Of a stretch of DNA of 64,000 nt, positions 54,338-63,246 are shown piece after piece. The notes under the pieces are model-generated. The model was not told where the DNA came from. It did no database searches and saw nothing but the letters and a program-made list of their open reading frames with translations. A program made the position numbers and the translations under genes. Positions within the stretch are counted from its first letter, which is position 1. Each line of letters starts with the position of its first letter. This stretch comes from JABFSM01 sp963762545 (lineage in GTDB: Bacteria; Gemmatimonadota; Gemmatimonadetes; Gemmatimonadales; GWC2-71-9). The stretch spans positions 248,001 through 312,000 of the forward strand of contig CAVXLC010000007.1 of the NCBI GenBank assembly GCA_963762545.1, read 5' to 3'.

Positions 54338-55474
54338 CTATATCCAGATCGCACCCAACAACTCGTCCCCTATCGCCCCCACCTGCCAGCGACGGATCCC
54401 CTCGACCTTGCCCAACTCCTCGCGGTTCGCGGGAGCCAGACGGGCAATCGCCTCGAGCAGCCAGTTCGGGCACAGGACCCCGGGGGCCAGGTCCTCACGG
54501 ACGGCCAGGCCGGTGCGCAGCGCCTTGAGCCGTTCGAGCCGGAGGTCGAAGATCGGATCGGGCCGATGCCGGGGAGATCGTGGCACATGGGGCAGCTCGG
54601 CGTCCGGGACCTGGAGCCCGAGCTGGATCGCCGCCAGGATTTCCGATCCTCGACGTTCGGCCAGCTCCCGTCCGACCCCCTTGAGCCCCCCGAGCGCCGC
54701 CTGATCCGCCGGTGGCTGTTGAGCCAGCGCCAGCAACACGTCGTTCCCCATGACCCGGAAGGCGGCCCGGTCCAGCGCGTCCGCGGTACGGGCCCGCCAG
54801 ACGTAGAGGGCCCGGAACACCGCTTGGGCCCTGGGGGTCAGGGCGCGAACGCCCTTGACCGTCAGGGCAGCCTCCTCGGGCGGGACTGCCTCGGGCCAGC
54901 GCACCGCCGTCAGCAGTGCGCACTCTTCCAGCACCCACTCGAGCCGGCCTCGCGCGACCAGCCTGTCTCTCAACAGGTCCCGTAAGTCGGGAAGGTGCCG
55001 GGTGTCCATTGCGGCGTACTCCAGCATCGGCTGGGTCAGTGGTCGCGCCGACCAATCGGCCCGCTGGAAGCGCTTGTCGGGCCGGACTCCAATGTATTTC
55101 TCGAGCAGCGCGGCGAGCCCGATGCCTGGCTCGTTCAGGAACTGCGCCGCGACGCGGGTATCGAAGAGATTGGTCGCGTTGAACCCGAATTCGTATGCCA
55201 GAAGCCTGAGGTCGTAGTCGGCGTCGTGGAACAATTTCTCGATGGTGGGGTCGCCCAGCAGCTCCCCGAATCCTGGCAACCCGGGCACGGCCAGAGGGTC
55301 GATGAGGTGGGTTTCGGTGCGGGTCGAGAGCTGGACAAGGTAGACCCGGTCCCGATAGCGATGAAAGCTCGCCGCCTCGGTGTCGACGGCCACGGTCGGT
55401 TCCCCCCGGAGCCGCTGGACCAGGGTGCCGAATTCGGCGGCGGTCTCGATGATGCGTAGCGGAGGGGAGTTCAC
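54338..55474 (-). CDS. rnd: Ribonuclease D
   Basis: 3'-5' exoribonuclease for tRNA 3' ends. About 378 residues. DEDD-y exonuclease domain: Asp31 and Glu33 in VAVDTEAASF, HDADYDLRLL (Asp88), and Tyr153/Asp157 in YAAMDTRHL. Two HRDC-like helical domains follow (about 205-285 and 295-378). GTG 55474 is preferred because TACTAT (55487-55482) ends 7 bases upstream; GTG 55504 is the longer alternative. Divergent from the thioesterase-hydrolase fusion with a 64-base gap. Confidence 0.93.
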   Translation of the reverse strand: MNSPPLRIIETAAEFGTLVQRLRGEPTVAVDTEAASFHRYRDRVYLVQLSTRTETHLIDPLAVPGLPGFGELLGDPTIEKLFHDADYDLRLLAYEFGFNATNLFDTRVAAQFLNEPGIGLAALLEKYIGVRPDKRFQRADWSARPLTQPMLEYAAMDTRHLPDLRDLLRDRLVARGRLEWVLEECALLTAVRWPEAVPPEEAALTVKGVRALTPRAQAVFRALYVWRARTADALDRAAFRVMGNDVLLALAQQPPADQAALGGLKGVGRELAERRGSEILAAIQLGLQVPDAELPHVPRSPRHRPDPIFDLRLERLKALRTGLAVREDLAPGVLCPNWLLEAIARLAPANREELGKVEGIRRWQVGAIGDELLGAIWI

Positions 55475-55538
55475 GGGCCGAATAGTAGCGAGTCCGGCGG
55501 ACACCGGCGTACCTTAAGGCATCCCCGGAGCGTCTTGC

Positions 55539-56735
55539 ATGAATCTCGCCGACGTCGAACAAGTCGTCTATCCGGACGATTGCGACGCGTTCGGACACCT
55601 GAATCAGGCGTCTTTTCTCCGCCTGTTCGAGCGGGCTCGCTGGGATGTCATGGCCCGGGGCCCCGGCATGGATGTGTTCACCCGTCACGGCGCCTGGCCC
55701 GCCGTGCGCAAGACGATAATCGACTATCATGCCCCGGCCTTTCCCGGCGACATCCTGCGGGTGCATCAGGCAGTGGTGCACCATGGGCGCACCAGCTTCA
55801 CCATGCGACAGACCGCCCGGCGGGCCAGCGACGGGAATCTCGTCGCGACGGCGGAGTTCGTCTTCGTCTGCATCGATCGCGAGGGCCGGCCCATACCGGT
55901 GCCGGAGGAGGTGGGGGAGCTCTTCAATGCGCGACCCAGCACCGAGCCGGCCGATCGGCTGACCGTCAACGGCGTGAGCCTGGCGGTCGAGCATCGCGGC
56001 ACCGGCCCGAGCATTCTCTTCATCCACGGTTTTCCGCTCGATCGGACGATCTGGCAGCACCAGATCGACACCCTCACCGGCTATCGTCGCGTTGCTCCCG
56101 ACCTGCGCGGCATGGGTCAGTCGGATGCGCCCGATCTCGGCTATTCGATGAGCACCTATGCCGAGGATCTCCTCGGGCTGGTCGATGCCCTGGGTGAGGG
56201 ACAGGTCGTTCTGTGCGGCCACTCACTGGGAGGCTACATCGCCTTCGAATTCCTGCGTCGGTGGCGCGAGCGGGTGCGCGGGCTCATTCTGGTCGATACC
56301 CGCGCCGAAGCCGATACGGCCGAGGGTCGTCGCGCGCGAGATACCCTGATCGCTCGGGTGCGGGAACTGGGCGCCATCGCAGCGGCCGAAGCGATGCTGC
56401 CGCGCTTCTTTACGCCTCAGGTGTCTCCGGAGATCATCGAGCGCATCCGCACGACCATCCTGCGGACCCCGGTACCTGGAATCGTGGGCGCGCTTTCGGC
56501 GATGCGGGAGCGCCCCGATAGCACCCCGCTACTCGAGACTTTGACGGGCGTGCCCACCCTCGTGCTGGTCGGCGCGGAGGACATGATCACACCACCCGCA
56601 ATCGCCCAGGGAATGGCGGCGGCGATTCCCGGCGCCCGCCTCATGGAGATTCCCGGCGCCGGTCACTTGCCGGGCGTGGAGCAGCCCGTGCCGACCACCC
56701 GGGCAATCCTCAAGTTCCTCCAGTCGATCGTATGA
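55539..56735 (+). CDS. Fusion of a 4HBT hotdog thioesterase and an alpha/beta hydrolase
   Basis: 398 residues. The N-terminal 135 residues form a 4-hydroxybenzoyl-CoA-thioesterase-like hotdog domain (DAFGHLNQASFLRLFE, with Asp16, His20 and Asn22; DYHAPAFPGDILRVHQ). From about 140 an alpha/beta hydrolase runs to the end: oxyanion region HGFPLDRTIW, nucleophile Ser229 in CGHSLGGYIAF, acidic residue in VGAEDMITPP and His in GAGHLPGVEQP. There is no frameshift; one continuous frame covers both. It presumably hydrolyses an acyl thioester and a related ester in one pathway. TACCTT lies about 25 bases before the ATG. Confidence 0.9.
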   Translation: MNLADVEQVVYPDDCDAFGHLNQASFLRLFERARWDVMARGPGMDVFTRHGAWPAVRKTIIDYHAPAFPGDILRVHQAVVHHGRTSFTMRQTARRASDGNLVATAEFVFVCIDREGRPIPVPEEVGELFNARPSTEPADRLTVNGVSLAVEHRGTGPSILFIHGFPLDRTIWQHQIDTLTGYRRVAPDLRGMGQSDAPDLGYSMSTYAEDLLGLVDALGEGQVVLCGHSLGGYIAFEFLRRWRERVRGLILVDTRAEADTAEGRRARDTLIARVRELGAIAAAEAMLPRFFTPQVSPEIIERIRTTILRTPVPGIVGALSAMRERPDSTPLLETLTGVPTLVLVGAEDMITPPAIAQGMAAAIPGARLMEIPGAGHLPGVEQPVPTTRAILKFLQSIV

Positions 56736-56765
56736 AACCATTTGCGGCGCCCGGGCGTCTATTAT

Positions 56766-56960
56766 TGTGGCGGGCCGAACCGATGTTCTATATCGGATCA
56801 CTGCCAAGCTCCAAGCAGGTCTTCTCCCCCAACGACCCCGGGGTCGGCGGTTTGAGCCGACCTCGCGGGTCGCCTCTCTTGTCGGGGTGGGGGTGCTTCG
56901 AAAAGCCCGAGAACGTCCAACGAAAGAGCGGTGCCAGGGAATGAATCCCGGGCACCGCTT
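56766..56960 (+). ncRNA. Candidate small structured RNA
   Basis: Between the fusion gene and the convergent ferredoxin gene lies a promoter-like pair, TTGTGG and TATATC about 18 bases apart (56766-56801). It is followed by a foldable segment and a strong terminator at 56927-56959. The segment can form AAGCA/TGCTT and CCCCCA/TGGGGG outer helices around a GGTCGGC/GCCGACC hairpin and a CGACCCC/GGGGTCG palindrome. It matches no motif of SRP RNA, tmRNA or riboswitches that I know; 6S RNA is a possibility. No protein gene is seen in 56736-57004. Confidence 0.35.
56927..56959. terminator. Bidirectional terminator hairpin
   Basis: A 9-bp perfect stem AGCGGTGCC/GGCACCGCT, extended by AGGGA/TCCC pairs, lies between the convergent fusion and ferredoxin genes. 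Weak T-rich runs follow on both sides (TTCCTGCTTG to the right, CTTTCGTT to the left on the other strand). Confidence 0.7.
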
Positions 56961-57004
56961 CCTGCTTGTCCTACCTCGGCATGCCCCTGCCCTGGCACAG
57001 GAGC

Positions 57005-57268
57005 CTACTTCTGCGGCCTCCCTGGCGGGACGTCGGAATTGAAGATCTCCCGGTTCTTTTCGATGTAGCTCTCGAGGTTTGGCGGAACATCCTCTTCGGG
57101 AAAGATTGCCGACACCGGGCACTCGGGCTCGCACGCGCCGCAGTCGATGCATTCATCGGGATGGATGTAGAGCTGATCCTCTCCCTCATAAATGCAGTCG
57201 ACCGGGCACACGTCAACGCATGCCTTGTCCTTGATGCCGATGCACGCTTCGGTAATCACATACGCCAT
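57005..57268 (-). CDS. fdxA: Seven-iron ferredoxin (3Fe-4S / 4Fe-4S)
   Basis: 87 residues. Cysteines at 9, 17, 21, 25, 40, 43, 46 and 50. By the Azotobacter FdI pattern, 9, 17 and 50 bind a 3Fe-4S cluster and 21, 40, 43 and 46 a 4Fe-4S cluster. The second Cys of the first motif (FdI position 11) is missing, which agrees with a 3Fe site. Low-potential electron carrier in the cytoplasm. ATG 57268 follows GGGAGA. Monocistronic, ending near the shared terminator. Confidence 0.93.
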   Translation of the reverse strand: MAYVITEACIGIKDKACVDVCPVDCIYEGEDQLYIHPDECIDCGACEPECPVSAIFPEEDVPPNLESYIEKNREIFNSDVPPGRPQK

Positions 57269-57384
57269 GACCGCGCGTCTCCCTGGGTGGGCGTTTGGGC
57301 GTCCTGACAGGCGCTCCCGCTCTGGGGACAGAATTAAGGAAGCGGGCCGCGTATCGCAAGGGGAGCCGGGGTTAGCTTTTCCTG

Positions 57385-59433
57385 ATGCGTACTCCGGTGT
57401 GCCTGCTCGCTCTGGCGCTGCTCGCGACTTCGCCGGTCGAGGGGCAGCAGTGCCCCGATGGTCCTCTCGCCCTGGTCCTGGCCGGGGGCGGGGCCAAGGG
57501 CTTCGCGCATATTGGCGTGCTTCGCGCGCTCGACAGCCTTGGCGTTCGGCCCGATCTGGTCGTGGGTACCAGCATCGGCTCGATCTTCGGAGCGCTGTAC
57601 GCCAGCGGTTTGACCGGCCGGCAGATCGATTCGCTCGTTCGCACCATTCCCTCCGAGGAAATCCCCGGGACCTTCTCCAACCGCACTCCCCACGACTGGG
57701 GCACGTTGTTGCCGCTCCTCCTGTGGGAGCAGGGCAGGCAGGGGTTCACCTTGGTGACCCGTGGCGCCTCGGAGCTCCGGACCGACGCCATGCTCAACCG
57801 CATCCTGCTGCGCGGCAACCTGCTGGCCCGCGGCGACTTCGACCGCCTCCCCATTCCGTTCCGGGCGGTCGCCACCGACCTGAAGACCCGGGAAGCCGTC
57901 GCACTCCGGAGCGGAGATCTGGCCCAGGCGGTCCGGGCTTCGATCGCGATTCCCCTGGTCTATACCCCAGAGCGCGTCGGCGACCGTTACTTCATCGACG
58001 GCGGTATCTCGGCCAACGTCCCCATCGATGCGGCAAGAGCCGCGGGCGCGCGGCGCCTGATCGTGGTGGACCTCAAGGACGACCCAGCGCAGTCGGACAG
58101 CGCCGACCTGACCTCACCGGGCGTGGTGGCCGGCCGGCTCGCGAAGTTCCTCTTCACCCAGCCGATGCCCGGACTCGGCCCCGACGACATATACATCTGG
58201 CCCGACGTCCGGGGGTTCGCCAACCTCGACTTCCAGGCCGGGAACCGGGATCGGCTCATCAAGAACGGAAGGGTAGCGGCGGATTCCGTGTTGCGGGGGG
58301 TTCGCTGTCTCCCCACTCGCCCCCGCCCCCCGATTCCCGCGCTGCCGACCAGGTTGCGCGGGTGGGAAGTCGTCAATGGGACCGCTCGCGACGGGGAGAC
58401 AATGGGTCGAGTCCTCGGGCTGGCCAAGGGGCAGGAGCTGGTGCCTGAGGTGCTCGAGGCCCAGCTGGGAGACGTCTACAACTTCGAGACCTTTCGCGAG
58501 CTCTGGCTCGGGCCGGCCGGCGGATCCGATACCGTCGCCTTCCGGGCCTGGATTACGCCGGCGGCCCGGCGAGTCGCCGGCCTTGGGCTGGCGTACGACC
58601 ACGACCTGGGGGGACGTCTCTGGCTCGGCGGGCTGGATCGTTTCACGGTGCCGGGCATCGAAGGCAACGCGGTGCTCTCATTGGGGCGGTTCGAGAGCGA
58701 TCTCACCGGAACACTCCTGACCCATATCGGCGTCGGCCGGATGAGTCTGACGCCACTGGCTTCCTTTCGCCTGTTGTCCGAAGGCGTCCGTCAATTCACC
58801 ACCGACGGCACCAACTTCGAAAAGCTCGACGTGCAGGAAGCCAGCGCGCTCGCCGGCGCCGAATGGAATCGTTTGGGCGCCTGGAGGATCCGGGCGGGTG
58901 GCCGCCTTGTCACTTGGAGCACACCGGCAGGCCGGAGTTACTCCACTGGCGGCACCTTCGTTGACGCGAGCCTGGAACCGGGACGACGCCTCGAGGGAAG
59001 CGCCGAGCTGGTATTGACCGGAGACTACCAGCTCGGCCGAGCCACCCTGGGCACGGCCACCGGCTCCGGCCGCCTGACGGTGTTGCCCGAAGTCCGGCTT
59101 GGCATGGGCCGCCACCTGCCCATCCACATGGCATTCGAGCTCGGAGGCACTGACGGTTTTCCCGGACTGCATGTCGGGGAGCGCCGCGGCGATCGCGAGG
59201 TCTACGCGCGCGTGCAGAGCGCCTGGCAGCTCAAGGGTCCTGTCGCGCTTCGGATGCTGGTGGCTGCGGGACGGTCCGCGAATGGCGGCTCCCTGTTCGC
59301 GCAGGAGGGTTGGCTGGCGGGAATCCGTCTGGGCGCCGGAGCCGAGACGCCCATCGGGCCCGTGGCTTTTGAATATGGATTCGCGTCCAACGGCCGGCGA
59401 GCGGCGTTCATCCGGGTGGGGCGCTGGTTCTAG
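57385..59433 (+). CDS. Patatin-like phospholipase with C-terminal outer-membrane barrel (PlpD/type Vd-like)
   Basis: 682 residues: signal peptide (1-20), patatin domain (about 27-320) and a C-terminal beta-rich half (about 330-682) ending in an aromatic residue (RVGRWF), as outer-membrane barrels do. The patatin dyad is complete: oxyanion GGGAKG at 34-39, Ser63 in GTSIGS, and Asp205 in DGG. The layout equals type Vd autotransporters such as PlpD, although the usual POTRA motif is not certain. TAGCTT (57373-57378) ends 6 bases before the ATG. The stop shares a CTAG with the convergent hydrolase gene. Confidence 0.88.
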   Translation: MRTPVCLLALALLATSPVEGQQCPDGPLALVLAGGGAKGFAHIGVLRALDSLGVRPDLVVGTSIGSIFGALYASGLTGRQIDSLVRTIPSEEIPGTFSNRTPHDWGTLLPLLLWEQGRQGFTLVTRGASELRTDAMLNRILLRGNLLARGDFDRLPIPFRAVATDLKTREAVALRSGDLAQAVRASIAIPLVYTPERVGDRYFIDGGISANVPIDAARAAGARRLIVVDLKDDPAQSDSADLTSPGVVAGRLAKFLFTQPMPGLGPDDIYIWPDVRGFANLDFQAGNRDRLIKNGRVAADSVLRGVRCLPTRPRPPIPALPTRLRGWEVVNGTARDGETMGRVLGLAKGQELVPEVLEAQLGDVYNFETFRELWLGPAGGSDTVAFRAWITPAARRVAGLGLAYDHDLGGRLWLGGLDRFTVPGIEGNAVLSLGRFESDLTGTLLTHIGVGRMSLTPLASFRLLSEGVRQFTTDGTNFEKLDVQEASALAGAEWNRLGAWRIRAGGRLVTWSTPAGRSYSTGGTFVDASLEPGRRLEGSAELVLTGDYQLGRATLGTATGSGRLTVLPEVRLGMGRHLPIHMAFELGGTDGFPGLHVGERRGDREVYARVQSAWQLKGPVALRMLVAAGRSANGGSLFAQEGWLAGIRLGAGAETPIGPVAFEYGFASNGRRAAFIRVGRWF

Positions 59434-60107
59434 GCGATGTTCGCGCGGAGGAATGCCAAGGTGCGGTCCCACGCGGTGCGCGCGCATTCCTTGTCGTAGA
59501 CCGTAGGACGGGTGTCATTGAAGAAGGCGTGGTCCGCATCGTAGTAGTACGCCACGACCGAGCCACCCGCCAATTCAATCTTCCGGACCAGGGCCCGGGC
59601 ATCGGCCTCCTTGACCGAATTGTCCCGCTTCGCGAAATGCGCCAACAGCGGCACCTTCAGCTTCGCGGGGTCGACCCGAACGTTGGGATGGATCCCGTAG
59701 AAATTGACCGTGGCGGCGATCCGGTCGGGATACTCCGCCCCCGCGTACATCGCGAGCTGGCCGCCCATACAGAACCCTACCGCGCCGACCCGCTTCGAGG
59801 TCACCTCGGGGCGCGCCAGCAGCGCGTCGGCTGCGCCTCGGAGATCTGCGCCCGCCTTCGCAATGTTGAGCGCCATGAACAGCTTTCCCGCCTCGTCCGG
59901 GCTCTTGGTCGCGGTCCCGTGGTAAAAATCAGGCGCCAGGGCGACAAACCCTTCGCGCGCCAAACGATCGCACACGTCCTTGATGTGATCGACCAGCCCC
60001 CACCACTCCTGAATCACCAGGACACCCGCGCCCCTCGACGATGGTGGAAGGGCAACGTAGCCCGACGCGGAATGGCCGTTGGCCGGGAACTCGATCATCT
60101 GTCCCAT
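59430..60107 (-). CDS. Dienelactone hydrolase family protein
   Basis: 225 residues. Alpha/beta hydrolase with a Cys nucleophile: Cys113 in GFCMGG, Glu34 in VIQEWWGL, Asp in AKRDNSV and His in DADHAFFN, the complete dienelactone-hydrolase set. No degradation genes are nearby, so the substrate is open. ATG 60107 follows a GAGAGG ribosome-binding site. It lies 13 bases after the peptide deformylase gene and is probably co-transcribed with it. Confidence 0.92.
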   Translation of the reverse strand: MGQMIEFPANGHSASGYVALPPSSRGAGVLVIQEWWGLVDHIKDVCDRLAREGFVALAPDFYHGTATKSPDEAGKLFMALNIAKAGADLRGAADALLARPEVTSKRVGAVGFCMGGQLAMYAGAEYPDRIAATVNFYGIHPNVRVDPAKLKVPLLAHFAKRDNSVKEADARALVRKIELAGGSVVAYYYDADHAFFNDTRPTVYDKECARTAWDRTLAFLRANIA

Positions 60108-60120
60108 GTGAACCTCTCGA

Positions 60121-60693
60121 CTACAGCAGGGAGGAATGCGACGTGGGAACGTGCTCGGACCGGGGCTCGGGTTCCCCGTAGCGCTCGGATGCGGTGTAGA
60201 GGCGATTCCACTCCTCGCGGAGGCAGAACGGATCCGGGCCGTGGGCCCGGTTGACCGCCAGCACGCCGTCCAGGTGATCGATTTCATGCTGCAGCAGCTC
60301 GGCGCGATCCCGCTCCAGATCCTGTTCGTGGGTCTCACCCTTCAGGTCCTGATAGCGGATTCGAACATGATAGGCCCGCTGGACCCGCACCAGGAGATTG
60401 GGGAAGGAGAAACAGTCATCCCAAACGGCAAAATCCTCGGTGCCGATATCCACCACCTCGGGATTGATGAGGGTCCAGGGTTGGTCCATCTCCACATGGA
60501 TGATCCGGACGGGCGCGCCGATCTGGGGCGCTGCGATCGCGCGGCCGCTTCCAAAGCGAGACTGCCAATCGCGCAACGTCTCCCGTAAGTCGTCCACGAT
60601 CACCCGGACCGCGGTCGATCGCGGCTTGGTGATTGGCTGGCAGGGAGCCCGGAGAATCGGGTCACCCAGGAGCCGAATACGGTGGATGGTCAT
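60121..60693 (-). CDS. Peptide deformylase, divergent motif II
   Basis: 190 residues. The metal site is intact: Cys94 and QHEIDH with His136, Glu137 and His140. Motif I reads GSGRAIAAPQIG (usually GxGLAAPQ). Motif II reads WDDCFSFP instead of EGCLS, so the conserved Glu-Gly before the Cys is changed to Asp-Asp. This places it in a divergent deformylase branch; it may be a second, specialised copy. Removal of the N-formyl group of nascent proteins is the family reaction. Start ATG 60693; ATG/GTG further up is less likely. Confidence 0.85.
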   Translation of the reverse strand: MTIHRIRLLGDPILRAPCQPITKPRSTAVRVIVDDLRETLRDWQSRFGSGRAIAAPQIGAPVRIIHVEMDQPWTLINPEVVDIGTEDFAVWDDCFSFPNLLVRVQRAYHVRIRYQDLKGETHEQDLERDRAELLQHEIDHLDGVLAVNRAHGPDPFCLREEWNRLYTASERYGEPEPRSEHVPTSHSSLL

Positions 60694-61045
60694 GTTCGAT
60701 AATCTCCGGCTTCCCGGAGGAATCCTCAAGGCCGGGGCCGAGGTTCGTACCGAGGGGCGAACCAGGGGTCTTCGCCTGATGGAAGTTGTATATGCTACTA
60801 TCTATATGATCCAGAACCCCCCGGCTAGGGCTCCCGTGCTCAAGCTCCCAGCCAGGTTTGGCTTCAAGTCAGAATGACGATGCGGTTTCGGGATGCCCCG
60901 AAGCGGTGGTTACGGCCTAACTCTTTACGTATCCGGTCCTTCCACATTCTTTGACAATCCCGACTATTTTACATAGGATTTGTTTTCAATTGGCTCGGAG
61001 AGTCGCTACTTTGTAGGGCTGGATGAGTCCGGGAAGAGGGGATCG
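60694..61045 (+). promoter_or_regulatory. Upstream region and sigma70-type promoter of sufBCD
   Basis: The 352-base gap between the deformylase gene and sufB has no gene I can support. It contains a strong promoter: TTGACA at 60951-60956, 17-base spacer, TAGGAT at 60974-60979, giving a leader of about 60 bases with AAGAGGGG before ATG 61046. Upstream, TTCGGG/CCCGAA forms a small hairpin near 60886-60902. No SufR/IscR-type operator is obvious. Confidence 0.75.
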
Positions 61046-62475
<1,430 letters not shown>

Positions 62476-62479
<4 letters not shown>

Positions 62480-63246
62480 GCGCCATGCTGGAAATTCGGG
62501 GCCTCAAGGCCTCCGCGGGCGAGAAAGAGATCCTCAAGGGCATCGATCTGGTCGTGCAGCCCGGCGAAGTACACGCCATCATGGGGCCCAACGGCTCCGG
62601 GAAGAGCACACTGGCGCAGGTTCTGGCGGGGCATCCCGCCTACACCGTGACCGAGGGCACGGTGCGGTTTCAAGGCGCTGATCTGCTCGACATGGAGCCG
62701 GAAGCACGCGCCCAGGCCGGGGTCTTCCTGGCCTTTCAATACCCGGTCGAGATCGCCGGCGTCACCAACGCCTATTTCCTCCGCGCGGCATACAACGCCA
62801 TACGCAAGGCTCGCGGCGAGGAAGAGCTGGATCCGATGGACTTCCTCGACCTGCTGGAGCAGAAGCTCAAACTGGTCGAGTGGGATTCCGGCATCATGAG
62901 TCGCGCCGTCAATAGCGGGTTTTCCGGCGGCGAAAAGAAGCGCAACGAGATCCTCCAGATGGCGGTGCTCGAGCCGGCGCTCGCCATTCTGGACGAGACG
63001 GACTCGGGGCTCGACATCGACGCGTTGCGGATCGTGGCCAACGGGGTCAACTCGCTCCGCCGGCCGGACCGGGCGACGATCGTGGTCACCCACTATCAGC
63101 GCCTGCTGGACTACATCATCCCGGACTACGTGCACGTCATTGCGGATGGCCGGATCGTGAAATCGGGCGGCCGGGAGCTGGCCTTGGAGCTCGAGGCCAA
63201 GGGCTATGAGTGGCTGACCGGCGTGACCGAGGGCGCTACGGCGTGA
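62476..63246 (+). CDS. sufC: Fe-S cluster assembly ATPase SufC
   Basis: ABC-type ATPase that drives the SufB/SufD scaffold. 256 residues from GTG 62476, which overlaps sufB (GTGA) and has GGAAGGGAGC upstream; ATG 62485 is the alternative. Walker A GPNGSGKST, Q-loop LAFQYPVEIAG, signature FSGGEKKRNE, Walker B LAILDETDSGLD and switch His in VVTHYQRLL are all present. Confidence 0.97.

Noticed and set aside
55474..56735. A frameshift joining two separate genes in the thioesterase-hydrolase
   Set aside because: Both halves lie in one uninterrupted frame with intact catalytic motifs and a natural linker.
60694..61045. A short gene or riboswitch upstream of sufB
   Set aside because: The open frames there have no motif or coding signal, and I see no aptamer pattern; only the promoter is supported.
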